This document shows positions 7,483 through 17,231 of a DNA stretch of 64,000 nt, one piece after another (the stretch's first letter is position 1; each line of letters starts with the position of its first letter). The stretch lies in assembly GCA_001870995.2 (NCBI GenBank), contig MLAV02000006.1:1-64000 (forward strand), in the 5' to 3' direction. Source of the stretch: Chitinophaga sp. CB10. Its GTDB lineage: Bacteria; Bacteroidota; Bacteroidia; Chitinophagales; Chitinophagaceae. The notes beneath the pieces are model-generated. The model made no database searches. It saw nothing but the letters and a program-made list of their open reading frames with translations, and was not told the origin of the DNA. The position numbers were made by a program, and so were the translations under genes.

Positions 7483-9774
7483 ATGAAAATATTCGCTCCT
7501 TTTCAAAAGAAGAAAGACAGCAACATCAGCACCGAAATTTTCAGCGCTTCCAGGAGGGATTTCCTCAAGGTGGGCGGCCTGCTGACCGGCGGCCTCGTAC
7601 TGGGCGTCAGCTTTTTTAGCTGTAACGAAAAAGGTAAAAAAATAATAAGCATCGCGCCCAACGTGTACCTGCAAATTGGCTCAGATGGCGTCGTAACCAT
7701 CGTCGCGCATCGTTCCGAAATGGGGCAGGGCATCCGGACCTCCCTTCCGCTGATCGTGGCGGACGAACTGGGGGCCGACTGGAAAAACGTTCGCATCATC
7801 CAGGCGGTAGGGGATGAGAAAAAATACGGCAACCAGAATACCGATGGCTCCTTTTCCATCCGGCAGTTCTATAAACCCATGCGCGAAGCCGGCGCCGTCG
7901 CCAGGCTGCTGCTGATAAGGGCCGCAGCCCAACGCTGGCAAGTTCCTGCAGAAGAATGCGACACCGAAAATGGGAAAGTCCTCCATAGAAACTCCGGCAA
8001 AAAACTGGATTTCGGAGAACTCGTGGAAGCGGCTAAATCATTACCCGTTCCCGCAATAACCGAAATCAAATTAAAAGACAACAGCCAGTTCAACCTGATA
8101 GGTAAGGAAACGCCTATCGTAGACCTGCACGATATCGTTACCGGCAAAGCCGTCTTCGGCATCGATGCCGCCACAGAGGGCATGAAAATCGCCGTCATTA
8201 AAAGATGCCCCGTTATCGGCGGCGCAGTAAAATCCTTCGACGACACGAAAGCCCGCGCCATTCCAGGCGTTATCAAAGTAATCGCCATCAAAGGCCCCGG
8301 CCTGCCGGCCACGCTGCGCAAACCTCTCAGCGGCGTAGCCGTGATCGCGGATAATACCTGGGCCGCCATCAAAGCCCGCGACCTCCTGGAAGTAGAGTGG
8401 GACCTGGGGCCCAACGCCACCTACGATTCCGCCCAACAGATCGAAGAGCTGAAACAGGAGGTAACGAAAAACGGTACCATCCGCAGGAAACGAGGCAACT
8501 TCCAGGCGGCAAAAGCCGCTGCCAAAAAAGTAATCGATCATACCTACGTAGCGCCTTATCTCGCCCACGCCACCCTCGAGCCGCCCACAGCCCTCGCCGT
8601 GGTGAAAAATGACAGCTGCGAAATCTGGGCCTGCACACAAAATCCGCAGGGAGCGCGGGAAGCGGTAGCGGAAGCGCTGGGTTTCCAGGTCGACAAAGTA
8701 CGGGTGAATATAACCCTGCTCGGCGGTGCATTCGGCCGCAAATCCAAGCCGGACTTCATCGTCGAAGCGGCCCTGCTGGCAAAGGAATCCGGGTTGCCCG
8801 TAAAAGTGCAATGGACCCGCGAAGACGATATTCATTTCGATTATTTCCATGCGCTGAGCGTGCAACGCGTCGTGGCCACGATCGATAATGAAAATAAACT
8901 GAGCGGCTGGGAGCATCACATCGCCTATCCCTCCATTTCTGCGACGGAAGATGCAGCCGTACTGCAACCCAGCGATGGGGAACTGGGGCTCGGCGCCACC
9001 GACTTCCCATACGATGTGCCTAATATCAACGTCACAACCCACGACGCCAAAGCCCACCTGCGCATAGGCTGGCTGAGGTCAGTACGCAATATCCCGCAGG
9101 CCTTCGCCGTCGCTACCATGTTAGACGAAGTAGCGGAAGCCAGGGGAGTGGACCCGGTAGCCAACGCGCTGGAGCTGCTCGGGGAAGACCGTAACATCAC
9201 CTTCAACGAAGAACTGGTCAAAACTACCTACCAAAACTACGGGGAAGATATCGCCAATTACCCCTGGGAAACCGCCCGCATGAAAGAGGTCATCCGCCGC
9301 GTAGCAAAGGAATCCGGCTGGGGGAAGTCCATGCCCAAAGGTTCCGCGCTCGGCTTCGCCGCCCACAGGAGCTTCCTGACCTACGTCGCCTGCGTGGTGG
9401 AAGTACAGGTAGACGCCAATAATAAAATCACCATTCCCAATGTGTACTACGCGGTAGATTGCGGCCTGGCAGTGAATGTAGACCGCATCAAATCCCAGTT
9501 CGAAGGCGGCGCCCAATTCTCTGCCAGCCTCGCCCTCAAAAGCAGGATCACCGTGAAAAACGGGCAGGTGGAGCAAAACAACTTCGATGGCTACCAGATC
9601 ATCCGCATGCCGGAATCCCCGGGGCAAATTCATGTGCACATCGTGGAAAGCGCCGCCAAACCAACAGGTATCGGCGAGCCGCCAGTGCCGCCGTTTACGC
9701 CGGCGCTTTGCAACGCCATTTACCAGGCCACAGGAAAACGCATCTACACCCTGCCCATCGACCTCGCTACCTGA
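7483..9774 (+). CDS. Molybdopterin-binding subunit of a xanthine dehydrogenase-family hydroxylase (isoquinoline 1-oxidoreductase beta type)
   Basis: A 763-residue catalytic subunit. It opens with a Tat-type motif (SRRDFLKVGG, around residues 23-32), a hydrophobic segment and a cysteine in SFFSCN, so it is probably exported folded with its cofactor and perhaps lipid-anchored. Family blocks are clear: EMGQGIRTSLP, LEPPTALAV, LLGGAFGRKSKPDF and the C-terminal GIGEPPVPPFTPALCNAI that bears the Glu-containing active-site region of these hydroxylases. It hydroxylates N-heterocycles or aldehydes using water; the substrate cannot be told. It pairs with the iron-sulfur subunit upstream. No molybdenum cofactor or XdhC-type maturation gene lies nearby. 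Confidence 0.92.
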   Translation: MKIFAPFQKKKDSNISTEIFSASRRDFLKVGGLLTGGLVLGVSFFSCNEKGKKIISIAPNVYLQIGSDGVVTIVAHRSEMGQGIRTSLPLIVADELGADWKNVRIIQAVGDEKKYGNQNTDGSFSIRQFYKPMREAGAVARLLLIRAAAQRWQVPAEECDTENGKVLHRNSGKKLDFGELVEAAKSLPVPAITEIKLKDNSQFNLIGKETPIVDLHDIVTGKAVFGIDAATEGMKIAVIKRCPVIGGAVKSFDDTKARAIPGVIKVIAIKGPGLPATLRKPLSGVAVIADNTWAAIKARDLLEVEWDLGPNATYDSAQQIEELKQEVTKNGTIRRKRGNFQAAKAAAKKVIDHTYVAPYLAHATLEPPTALAVVKNDSCEIWACTQNPQGAREAVAEALGFQVDKVRVNITLLGGAFGRKSKPDFIVEAALLAKESGLPVKVQWTREDDIHFDYFHALSVQRVVATIDNENKLSGWEHHIAYPSISATEDAAVLQPSDGELGLGATDFPYDVPNINVTTHDAKAHLRIGWLRSVRNIPQAFAVATMLDEVAEARGVDPVANALELLGEDRNITFNEELVKTTYQNYGEDIANYPWETARMKEVIRRVAKESGWGKSMPKGSALGFAAHRSFLTYVACVVEVQVDANNKITIPNVYYAVDCGLAVNVDRIKSQFEGGAQFSASLALKSRITVKNGQVEQNNFDGYQIIRMPESPGQIHVHIVESAAKPTGIGEPPVPPFTPALCNAIYQATGKRIYTLPIDLAT

Positions 9775-9802
9775 TAAGGTGCAGTTAAACCAAATAAGAA
9801 GA

Positions 9803-9868
9803 GGGGGGAACCCAGCGCAGGGAATCCTGTTAAACATCGTTGCGTCGCACTCTTCAACTGTCAGCTCC
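9803..9868. repeat. Dispersed repeat, copy 1 (intact)
   Basis: About 66 bp that align along most of their length with two other intergenic sequences, at 28101-28147 plus 29416-29442, and at 32452-32526. The best-kept core is GTTGCGTCGCACTCTTCAAC at 9839-9858, with complementary ends GTTG and CAAC. It lies in the 293-bp gap 9775-10067, which holds no other feature I can support. This copy shows what the site interrupted by the IS110 element looked like. Confidence 0.7.
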
Positions 9869-10067
9869 CTGTTGGGCAGGATCAGGGAGCCCATGACCCG
9901 CCATTGCCTCCCATCCCGTATTAGATAATCTCCATCAATTATTCCCCCTTTCTCTACAATTTTAAATTTTTCCTTCTTAGATTTGTTTTTCATCAATTTT
10001 GCCCATACACGCAAAATCTTCCTTTTATACCTGCGTTTGTAACTCCCTGTACACCTAAATATTAAAA

Positions 10068-10670
10068 TTGTCAACCATAGAAGCACACGGGGAATTAGAA
10101 CTGATCCAATCTTTTCAGCGGGGGGAACGCCTGGCATTACTGGAAGTGTATAACCGCTACCAGAAAGCCTTGTGCTTCTTTGCCGACCAGCTGACCGGCG
10201 ATACCATGGCCGCTGAAGATATCGTTTCCGAATGCTTCATTAAAGCCTTCCAGCAAAGAGAAAATTTTCCCACCCTGGGTCAGTTGAAATCTTTTTTATA
10301 CACCGCCGCCAAAAATGCTGCCCTCAATTACCTGAAGGCCGCAAAACGCCACAGTGATATCCATCACGCCCTCGGCGAAGCAGGGGAGCGGTTCTCCGCC
10401 GATGTGGAACATGCCTATATCCGCTCGGAAGTCATGCAGCACATCCACCGGGAAATTGAAAAGCTGCCGCCACAATGCCGGCAGGTGGTACGACTCTCCA
10501 TCCTGGAAGGCCGCTCGGCTTCCGAAATCGCCAGCGAACTTAATATGGCCTACCAGACGGTGCTTAACCAAAAAGCCAAAGGCGTGGCATTGCTGCGCAC
10601 CGCCATCCTTAAAAACAAGTTACTTTCCCTACCCATGCTTATTGCAGCCCTGTCCATACTGGACCGCTAA
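10068..10670 (+). CDS. RNA polymerase ECF-type sigma-70 factor
   Basis: A 200-residue ECF sigma factor. Region 2 (about residues 10-80: LALLEVYNRYQKALCFFADQ, EDIVSECFIKAF) and region 4 (about 120-175: LPPQCRQVVRLS, SASEIASELNMAYQTVLNQ) are present. The start is the TTG at 10068: an in-frame TAA lies at 10056-10058, and the first ATG would remove part of region 2. The FecR anti-sigma gene follows by 58 bp, then SusC with an STN domain, so this is a cell-surface signalling unit in which a ligand on the SusC receptor releases the sigma factor. Confidence 0.92.
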   Translation: MSTIEAHGELELIQSFQRGERLALLEVYNRYQKALCFFADQLTGDTMAAEDIVSECFIKAFQQRENFPTLGQLKSFLYTAAKNAALNYLKAAKRHSDIHHALGEAGERFSADVEHAYIRSEVMQHIHREIEKLPPQCRQVVRLSILEGRSASEIASELNMAYQTVLNQKAKGVALLRTAILKNKLLSLPMLIAALSILDR

Positions 10671-10728
10671 AAAAATTTTTAAAACGGACCGGTATATAAT
10701 GAAGAGATAGTTGTTTTACTAGTATATC

Positions 10729-11928
10729 ATGAGGGAAAAAAGTCATTATATCGCCGAATTGATCGGTAAATACCTGGATAACAGCCTGACCGCTGAAGAA
10801 CAGCAGGTACTAACGGAATGGACCAACGATTCCGATACCAACCGCGCTCTTTTTGAAGAGATGACGGACGAAAGGCGATTGACAGCACATCTGCAACGAC
10901 TATACGCTTATGATTCCAACAGGATCATCCAACAGATCAGCCAGGCCGTTCCTGCATTCGCTGAACCGCCGGTGATCCCGGTGCGCTCCTACCGCTCCCT
11001 GAAAAAATGGGGCTGGGCGGCCGCAGCAGCGGTGCTCCTGGTGGCAGGCGGCGCTTACTTCTGGTCCGGCCATCAGAAAAATATCAGTCGTGAACTGGCC
11101 ATGCACCAGGCGGACATCAAGCCCGGTACCTCCGGCGCTGTGCTCACCCTCGCGGACGGCAGCCAGCTTATTCTCGACAGTATGCACAGCGGCGTAATCG
11201 CCAGCCAGCAAGGCGCCTCCGTGATACTCGGCTCCGGTGAGCTGATCTATGATCCAACAGCCAGCAAAAACGGCGCACTGGAATTTAATACCATGACTAC
11301 GCCCAAAGGACGGCAGTTCCAGGTAACCCTGCCCGACGGTACCCGGGCATGGCTCAACGCTGCCAGCTCCATCAGGTACCCTACCACCTTCGCTGCCAAC
11401 GAAAGAAGAGTGGAGGTCACCGGCGAAGTATTTTTTGAAGTCGCGCAGAATGCCAACAGTCCCTTCTTCGTAGCCGTAGGAGATAAGGCCGCCATTGAAG
11501 TACTCGGCACCTCCTTTAACGTAAACGCATACACGAACGAAGCCGCCGTACGTACCACCCTCGCCGAAGGCAGCGTGCGGGTAATGGCCCTGCCCAACGG
11601 CAAAACCGCCAGCGTCGTGCTGAAACCCGGTCAACAGGCCGCCGTCGCCAATCAACAGGTCAGCCTCACGCAAAAGGCAGATATGGAAAAGGTAATGGCC
11701 TGGAAAAATGGCCTCTTCAACTTCGACGGCGCCAGCCTCGAAGAAGTGATGCGCCAACTGGAACGCTGGTACGATATCGAAGTTGTATATGAAAATGGCA
11801 TACCGCAGACCCGGTTTATCGGGGAGATGAGCCGGCAAATAGCTTTGGCAGATTTATTAGAGATTTTAAAGAGAACGGAAGTCGACTTTAGAGTGGAAGG
11901 ACGGAAGCTGATTGTATTGAATAAATAA
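10729..11928 (+). CDS. FecR-family anti-sigma factor
   Basis: A 399-residue inner-membrane regulator. An N-terminal cytoplasmic sigma-binding part (about 1-85) is followed by one membrane helix (WGWAAAAAVLLVAGGAYFW, about 86-108), the periplasmic FecR domain (TMTTPKGRQFQVTLPDGTRA, then VTGEVFFEVA and TSFNVNAY) and a C-terminal DUF4974-like domain (SLEEVMRQLERWYDIEVVYE) that contacts the STN domain of the receptor. It sits between its sigma factor and the SusC receptor. It probably both holds and activates the sigma factor, as FecR does. Confidence 0.94.
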   Translation: MREKSHYIAELIGKYLDNSLTAEEQQVLTEWTNDSDTNRALFEEMTDERRLTAHLQRLYAYDSNRIIQQISQAVPAFAEPPVIPVRSYRSLKKWGWAAAAAVLLVAGGAYFWSGHQKNISRELAMHQADIKPGTSGAVLTLADGSQLILDSMHSGVIASQQGASVILGSGELIYDPTASKNGALEFNTMTTPKGRQFQVTLPDGTRAWLNAASSIRYPTTFAANERRVEVTGEVFFEVAQNANSPFFVAVGDKAAIEVLGTSFNVNAYTNEAAVRTTLAEGSVRVMALPNGKTASVVLKPGQQAAVANQQVSLTQKADMEKVMAWKNGLFNFDGASLEEVMRQLERWYDIEVVYENGIPQTRFIGEMSRQIALADLLEILKRTEVDFRVEGRKLIVLNK

Positions 11929-12014
11929 TGTAATAACAGTATAGGAATGTAAAAATAAAAGGCCGGAAATACCGGCTGGGAAGAATATTGCCTGAAAAAT
12001 TTAACGAAGTAAAA

Positions 12015-12043
12015 AACCGCCACGGATTCCGGCCGCGACGGTT
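12015..12043. terminator. Hairpin between fecR and susC
   Basis: An imperfect 11-bp stem (AACCGCCACGG / CCGCGACGGTT, two mismatches) lies in the 177-bp gap between fecR and susC, with a smaller GCCGG/CCGGC hairpin at about 11961-11975. These could end the sigma-fecR transcript before a separate susC promoter. No T-run follows. Confidence 0.35.
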
Positions 12044-12105
12044 AAACGACTCAGTTATTTCAAAATGGTCTTTTGCAATTCTCATTTATTAAACAACCAA
12101 ATCTC

Positions 12106-15100
12106 ATGCAATTTATGCAAAAAAAACGCTATTGGCCCCCTGATTATGCAGGGAAGCGTCGTGGCCTTACCAAAATCTGCCTCGCTATGCGTCTTACCAT
12201 TATTCTATTAACAATGGCCATCCTGCAGGTTTCAGCCGCAGGACACGCCCAATCCGTTACGTTATCAGGTAAAACTATACCTATCAAACAAGTATTTGCC
12301 GCCATCAAACAACAAACGGGCTATGTAGTGTTCAGTAACAGCAACGTCCTCAGTGAATCGGAAACAGTCTCCCTTTCCGCTAAGGATATGGCCTTGGAGG
12401 AACTCCTGGACGAAATCCTGAAAGACCTCCCCGTCACCTACCTGATAAAAGACAAAACCATCGTACTCTCCCGCAAACCGGCCGCCACACCGGTAGCCGC
12501 GCCGCCCATCAGCATCTCCGGCGTTATCCGCACAAGCGCAGGCGAACTGCTGCCAGGCGTGTCCGTCCGCATCAAAGGCACCAGTAAAGGAACAATCACC
12601 TCCAGCGATGGATCGTTTTACTTCACCCACCTGCCGGAAGATGCCGTCCTGCAGATAACCATGCTCGGCTTCGAACCCATGGAGATCGTAGTGCGCCAGT
12701 CCGCCGGCGGCTATACCGCCTTCGCCGCCAAAAAGGAACAAAGCAGCTCCCTGCTCGTCACAGACGGGAATAACCTCGTGATGAATATCACCCTCAACCG
12801 GAAAGACTATGAAATGAACAACGTAGTAGTAACCGGTTATATGAATGTAAACAAGGATAAATACGTAGGCGCAGTGTACTCCATCCGGGCGGACTCCATC
12901 AAGGTCGCCGGGGAAACCACCATCGACCAGATGCTGCAAGGCGTAGTGCCGGGCATGTCCGTAATGGTACAATCCGGCCAGGTAGGCGCTGCTCCTAAAA
13001 TCCGCATCCGTGGTACCTCCACGCTGCTCGGCAACCAGGAGCCCCTCTGGGTGGTAGATGGCGTGATCCAGCGCGATCCCCTGCCCATCCCCAACGGTAA
13101 CGGCTCCCTCGCCGGCGACGCAAAAGAACTGCGCCTGCTCGCGTCCAACGCCATCTCCTGGCTGAACCCGAACGATATCGAAACCATCACTGTCCTGAAG
13201 GATGCCTCCGCAACAGCGATATATGGCTCCCAGGCAGCCAACGGCGTGATCGTGCTAACCACTAAGAAAGCCCGCCCCGGAACGCTCTCCGTGTCTTACA
13301 ATAATAACCTTAGTATAGGCCAAAGGCCTGACTATGGCATGTTCGACCTGATGAACTCCCAGGAGTTAATGCAGTTTTCAAAAGAGATGTACGAGGGGCG
13401 CGACAGCTATACCAACACCCTGCTGCCCATCGGCTACGCGGCCCTCATCCAGCAGCTGCAATCCAAACAGATTGACTACAATACCTATCTGCAACAATAC
13501 CGGAAACTGGAACAACAGAATACGGACTGGTTTAAATTACTCTTCCGCAATTCCTTTAACCAGAACCACAGCGTGAGCATCTCCGGCGGCTCTGAAAAAA
13601 TTACCAACAGAACCTCGCTGAGCATGCAACAGCAGAAAGGGGAAGCCAAAGGCAACGACCTCACTACCTTCTCTGCTTCTTCCAACACCACCCTCCGTTT
13701 TGGGAACCGCCTAACGGTGAACTTCCTGCTGAACGGTACTTTCAGGGAAACCAATGGCTTTGCCTACGGCGTAAATCCTTTTGATTACGCGTACAATACT
13801 TCCCGCACCATCCCGATGTATAACGACGACGGCACTTTCTTCTACCACGAAAAACTGGGTGAAGGCAGTACCGTCTATCCGAATAAATTCTCCTATCTCT
13901 ACAACATCCAGAATGAGCTGAACAACACCGGTAATAAAAACACATCTACCACGCTCGCTTCTACGCTGGATGTACGTTATGAAATCGCGAAAGGACTGGA
14001 ATACCAGGGCTTACTGTCCTATTCATCCGCCACTTCCACCGGCAAGTCCTACGCCACGGAGCTGTCCTACTATATCACCCAGACAAGGGGATATGAATTT
14101 GGTACCGTGCTGGCCAACTCCCCGGAGGAACTGGGCAGCCGCCTGCCTTTCGGTGGTATCGCGCAATTTGAGAATGCCAGCAACACCGGCTATACCTTCC
14201 GAAACAGCCTGGTATATAACCGCTTCATTGGCCTCAAACACAACATCACCTTACAGGGCGGTATCGAAGCCAGGTCCAGCCTGCTGGAATCCAACAAGGA
14301 TACCCGCTACGGTTACCTGCGCTACCGCGGGGAAAGCTATGCTCCCGTGCCCTTGCTGCCTGCGCTGATCACCCGTCAGAACGCGGATAACCTGAATGAC
14401 CTGATGCGCACTAATTCCGGCATCACCAACCAGCGCAGCAACTTCCTGAGCGAATACATTACCGCGGTGTACAGCTACGACTCCCGGTATATCTTCAACT
14501 TCAACTCCCGCCTTGATGCGTCCAATCGCTTCGGGCAGGATAAAAATAAACGATTCCAACCTACCTGGTCTGTGGGTGGTAGATGGCGCCTGGCCAATGA
14601 GAACTTCATGAGTTCCCAAACCTGGCTGAATGCGTTCGACCTTTCTGCCACCTATGGCTACCAGGGTAATGCGGTGGAAGCGGTTTCCCCTTACCTGATC
14701 GCTACAGACGGTGGTTTGAGCAATATCTTCAAACAATATACGCTCAACATTAAGTCCCTGCCTTATCCGGACCTGGGCTGGGAAAAAACAAAGTCCTACA
14801 ACTTCGGGGTGGACTTATCCTTCTGGAACGGCCGCCTGAACGCTACCGCCAACTACTACGGCAAAGTGAGCGATGTACTGGCTTCCCGCCAGGTGCCGGT
14901 GGAAAACGGTATGAGCGCCGCTACCGTATTCGGCTCCCGGATGGAAAATATTGGCTATGACCTCATCATCAGCGTGATGCCGGTAAAAACAAAAGACGTT
15001 ACCTGGCAGGTATCTGTGAACACGGGTAAAGCAAAAAATAAACTCACGCAGAATGAAAGGACCAATTCAAGAGAAGACTTCCTGAACGGTACCGCCATCG

Positions 15101-15774
15101 TTAACGGGGAAGCATACTCTACTTTCTATTCCTACTCCTTCGCAGGCCTGAACCATAACAACGGCATACCGATGTTTAATTACATGGACATCAAGCCTAC
15201 TGCCAACGACCTGGACTTCCTCGTGAAATCAGGGAAGCTCGAGCCGGACTTCACGGGTGGCTTCAATTCCAGCCTGCGTTATAAGAACATCACTTTTTAC
15301 GCGCAGTTTGCCATGGCGTTTGGCGCTACCAAAAGGGTGCCTTCCTACTATAACGCCAGCGGCGCGCCTACGCCGGAGCAAAATGTGCCGCGCATCCTGA
15401 AGGACCGCTGGAAGCAACCGGGCGATGAATTGTACACCAATATCCCGGCCGTGCCGCCAGGTAACCCGCGCTACATCGAAATCAACCTGCCGACATTAAA
15501 CCCGGGCCTCGGCGTATCTCCATATACGTTATTCAACATGTCTGATTTCATGACGGCCAATGCCGACTTTATCCGCTGCCGTTCCCTCTCGCTCAACTAC
15601 GAGTTTGACCCGGTATTGCTGAAAAGAGTACGTATCAAACGCCTGAGTACAGCGGTGAGCCTCACGAATCCTTTCCTCCTCACTTTCGATAAAAAATGGA
15701 GAGGATACGATCCTGAAACCGCAGGCTGGCCTGCACGCAGAATGGCATCTATTTCTTTTAACATGACACTCTAA
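12106..15774 (+). CDS. SusC/RagA-type TonB-dependent outer-membrane transporter with STN domain
   Basis: About 1,222 residues from the ATG at 12106, preferred over an upstream TTG because it gives a basic N-region and a hydrophobic signal core. Domains in order: signal region with long basic N-part, STN domain (about 50-115, SVTLSGKTIPIKQVFAAIKQ), CarboxypepD_reg-like domain (about 140-235, ISGVIRTSAGELLPGVSV), TonB plug (VVVTGYMNVNK, then PKIRIRGTS and ATAIYGSQAANGVIVLTTKK) and the beta-barrel. It imports a ligand bound by the adjacent SusD partner. The STN domain ties it to the FecR/sigma pair upstream. The substrate is not clear; no glycosidase follows. Confidence 0.95.
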   Translation: MQFMQKKRYWPPDYAGKRRGLTKICLAMRLTIILLTMAILQVSAAGHAQSVTLSGKTIPIKQVFAAIKQQTGYVVFSNSNVLSESETVSLSAKDMALEELLDEILKDLPVTYLIKDKTIVLSRKPAATPVAAPPISISGVIRTSAGELLPGVSVRIKGTSKGTITSSDGSFYFTHLPEDAVLQITMLGFEPMEIVVRQSAGGYTAFAAKKEQSSSLLVTDGNNLVMNITLNRKDYEMNNVVVTGYMNVNKDKYVGAVYSIRADSIKVAGETTIDQMLQGVVPGMSVMVQSGQVGAAPKIRIRGTSTLLGNQEPLWVVDGVIQRDPLPIPNGNGSLAGDAKELRLLASNAISWLNPNDIETITVLKDASATAIYGSQAANGVIVLTTKKARPGTLSVSYNNNLSIGQRPDYGMFDLMNSQELMQFSKEMYEGRDSYTNTLLPIGYAALIQQLQSKQIDYNTYLQQYRKLEQQNTDWFKLLFRNSFNQNHSVSISGGSEKITNRTSLSMQQQKGEAKGNDLTTFSASSNTTLRFGNRLTVNFLLNGTFRETNGFAYGVNPFDYAYNTSRTIPMYNDDGTFFYHEKLGEGSTVYPNKFSYLYNIQNELNNTGNKNTSTTLASTLDVRYEIAKGLEYQGLLSYSSATSTGKSYATELSYYITQTRGYEFGTVLANSPEELGSRLPFGGIAQFENASNTGYTFRNSLVYNRFIGLKHNITLQGGIEARSSLLESNKDTRYGYLRYRGESYAPVPLLPALITRQNADNLNDLMRTNSGITNQRSNFLSEYITAVYSYDSRYIFNFNSRLDASNRFGQDKNKRFQPTWSVGGRWRLANENFMSSQTWLNAFDLSATYGYQGNAVEAVSPYLIATDGGLSNIFKQYTLNIKSLPYPDLGWEKTKSYNFGVDLSFWNGRLNATANYYGKVSDVLASRQVPVENGMSAATVFGSRMENIGYDLIISVMPVKTKDVTWQVSVNTGKAKNKLTQNERTNSREDFLNGTAIVNGEAYSTFYSYSFAGLNHNNGIPMFNYMDIKPTANDLDFLVKSGKLEPDFTGGFNSSLRYKNITFYAQFAMAFGATKRVPSYYNASGAPTPEQNVPRILKDRWKQPGDELYTNIPAVPPGNPRYIEINLPTLNPGLGVSPYTLFNMSDFMTANADFIRCRSLSLNYEFDPVLLKRVRIKRLSTAVSLTNPFLLTFDKKWRGYDPETAGWPARRMASISFNMTL

Positions 15775-15783
15775 CAATAGCGC

Positions 15784-17205
15784 ATGAAACTCAAATCATT
15801 AATATTAGCTGGTGTTACAGGGCTGCTGACCCTTTCAGGCTGCAGCAAATTCCTGGAAGAAAAATCGCAGAGTGAAGTGATCCCGAAAACAGCGATCGAC
15901 TACCGCGAGCTGCTGATAGGTTCCGGATATATGAACAATTCCGAACCGATGAACATGGTGTATTTTATGGATGACGACGTGGACCTGTTCATCGAGTACG
16001 CAAACGGCCAGGAGTCGCCCGTGGGCCAGTACGACGCCAAATACAATTACCTCACCTATACCTGGCAGCCCAAGCAGGCCGATATGAACGGGGTAGGGGA
16101 CTACATCAGCGAAGACCCGGCCAATACGCCTTACGCCGGCTATTACAAATGGATCATGGGATGTAATGCCGTCCTGGAAAACATTGATAACGCCATCGGC
16201 TCCGATAAGGATAAAGCCCGTGTAAAGGCAGAAGCGCTGGCCGTAAGGGCCTTCTATTACTTCCGCCTGGCAAACCTCTACGGGGAACCGTATAACTACC
16301 ACCCGCAGTCGCTTTGCGTGCCGCTGAAACTCAATTCCGGCATGACGGACAAGCCCCTGAACCAAAACACGGTGCAGGAAGTGTACGACCAGGTAGTGAG
16401 CGACCTGAAGCTGGCCGCCAGCCTCATGGATCCGCTGCCCATCGTCCGCAAGGATTATCATATCAATCAGCCGGCCATCCATATCCTGCTGTCCAGGGTG
16501 TACCTCTACATGGAAAAATATAACGAAGCCGTGGAAGAAGCCAACAAGGTATTTGACCAGGGCGGCGTACTGGCTGACCTGACTGCCATGGAGGCCAGCG
16601 CCTGGCTTACCTACGCCAACCCGGAAGTAGAGTGGTTGTTTGGCGGTAACACGCAGCCGAACCAATCTACCTACGTACCTGCTCCCGCGTTCAGGGCCAG
16701 CTTCGACCCGGCCGATGTGCGGATTACCAAAGGCATCCAGGTGCAGCCTGCGACCTTCACCCCGCTGGTGATCAAACTGCCTACCGGCGCTGACCTCGGG
16801 CAAACGCTGCGTACCCCGGAAGCGCTGCTCAACAGGGCGGAAGCCTATGTGCAGCTGGGCAAATTATCCGAAGCTGTGGCGGATTTAAATAACCTGCGCC
16901 GCAAGCGCATCCCCGGCTATACGGATATAGCAGTTTCCGATAAAGCCACGCTGCTGCTGGCAGTGCGGGAAGAGCGCCGCAAGGAATTCTGCTTTGAAAA
17001 CTTCCGCTGGTTCGACCTTCGCCGCTACGGTATGCCAAGCATCACGCACCGTTACCAGCATGAGCTGGGCGAGCCTATCCTGCAATACAAGCTGGCGGAA
17101 AAGGACCCGGCCTACACGCTGCCTTTCGCTACCAGCTTGCTGACGAGGAACCCGGCATTGAAACAAAATCCTTCAGGCATGGCGCCGGACAGGATCGGAC
17201 AATAA
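15784..17205 (+). CDS. SusD/RagB-type surface nutrient-binding lipoprotein
   Basis: A 473-residue lipoprotein (signal MKLKSLILAGVTGLLTLSGC, lipobox Cys at residue 20) that starts 9 bp after susC. SusD features are the TPR-rich helices (AEALAVRAFYYFRLANLYGEPY, LLSRVYLYMEKYNEAVEEANKV) and the C-terminal blocks ALLNRAEAYVQLG, LRRKRIPGYT and REERRKEFCFENFRWFDLRR. It lids the SusC barrel and binds the ligand at the cell surface. At 473 residues it is at the short end for the family. Confidence 0.94.
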   Translation: MKLKSLILAGVTGLLTLSGCSKFLEEKSQSEVIPKTAIDYRELLIGSGYMNNSEPMNMVYFMDDDVDLFIEYANGQESPVGQYDAKYNYLTYTWQPKQADMNGVGDYISEDPANTPYAGYYKWIMGCNAVLENIDNAIGSDKDKARVKAEALAVRAFYYFRLANLYGEPYNYHPQSLCVPLKLNSGMTDKPLNQNTVQEVYDQVVSDLKLAASLMDPLPIVRKDYHINQPAIHILLSRVYLYMEKYNEAVEEANKVFDQGGVLADLTAMEASAWLTYANPEVEWLFGGNTQPNQSTYVPAPAFRASFDPADVRITKGIQVQPATFTPLVIKLPTGADLGQTLRTPEALLNRAEAYVQLGKLSEAVADLNNLRRKRIPGYTDIAVSDKATLLLAVREERRKEFCFENFRWFDLRRYGMPSITHRYQHELGEPILQYKLAEKDPAYTLPFATSLLTRNPALKQNPSGMAPDRIGQ

Positions 17206-17231
17206 TATCTCACAACCCAATCAATCATAAA

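Noticed and set aside
9121..10137. 338-codon minus-strand frame spanning the repeat and the end of the hydroxylase gene
   Set aside because: Overlaps two real genes and a repeat; no domain seen. Similar short peptide stretches opposite the repeats at 9.8 and 32.5 kb follow from DNA similarity.
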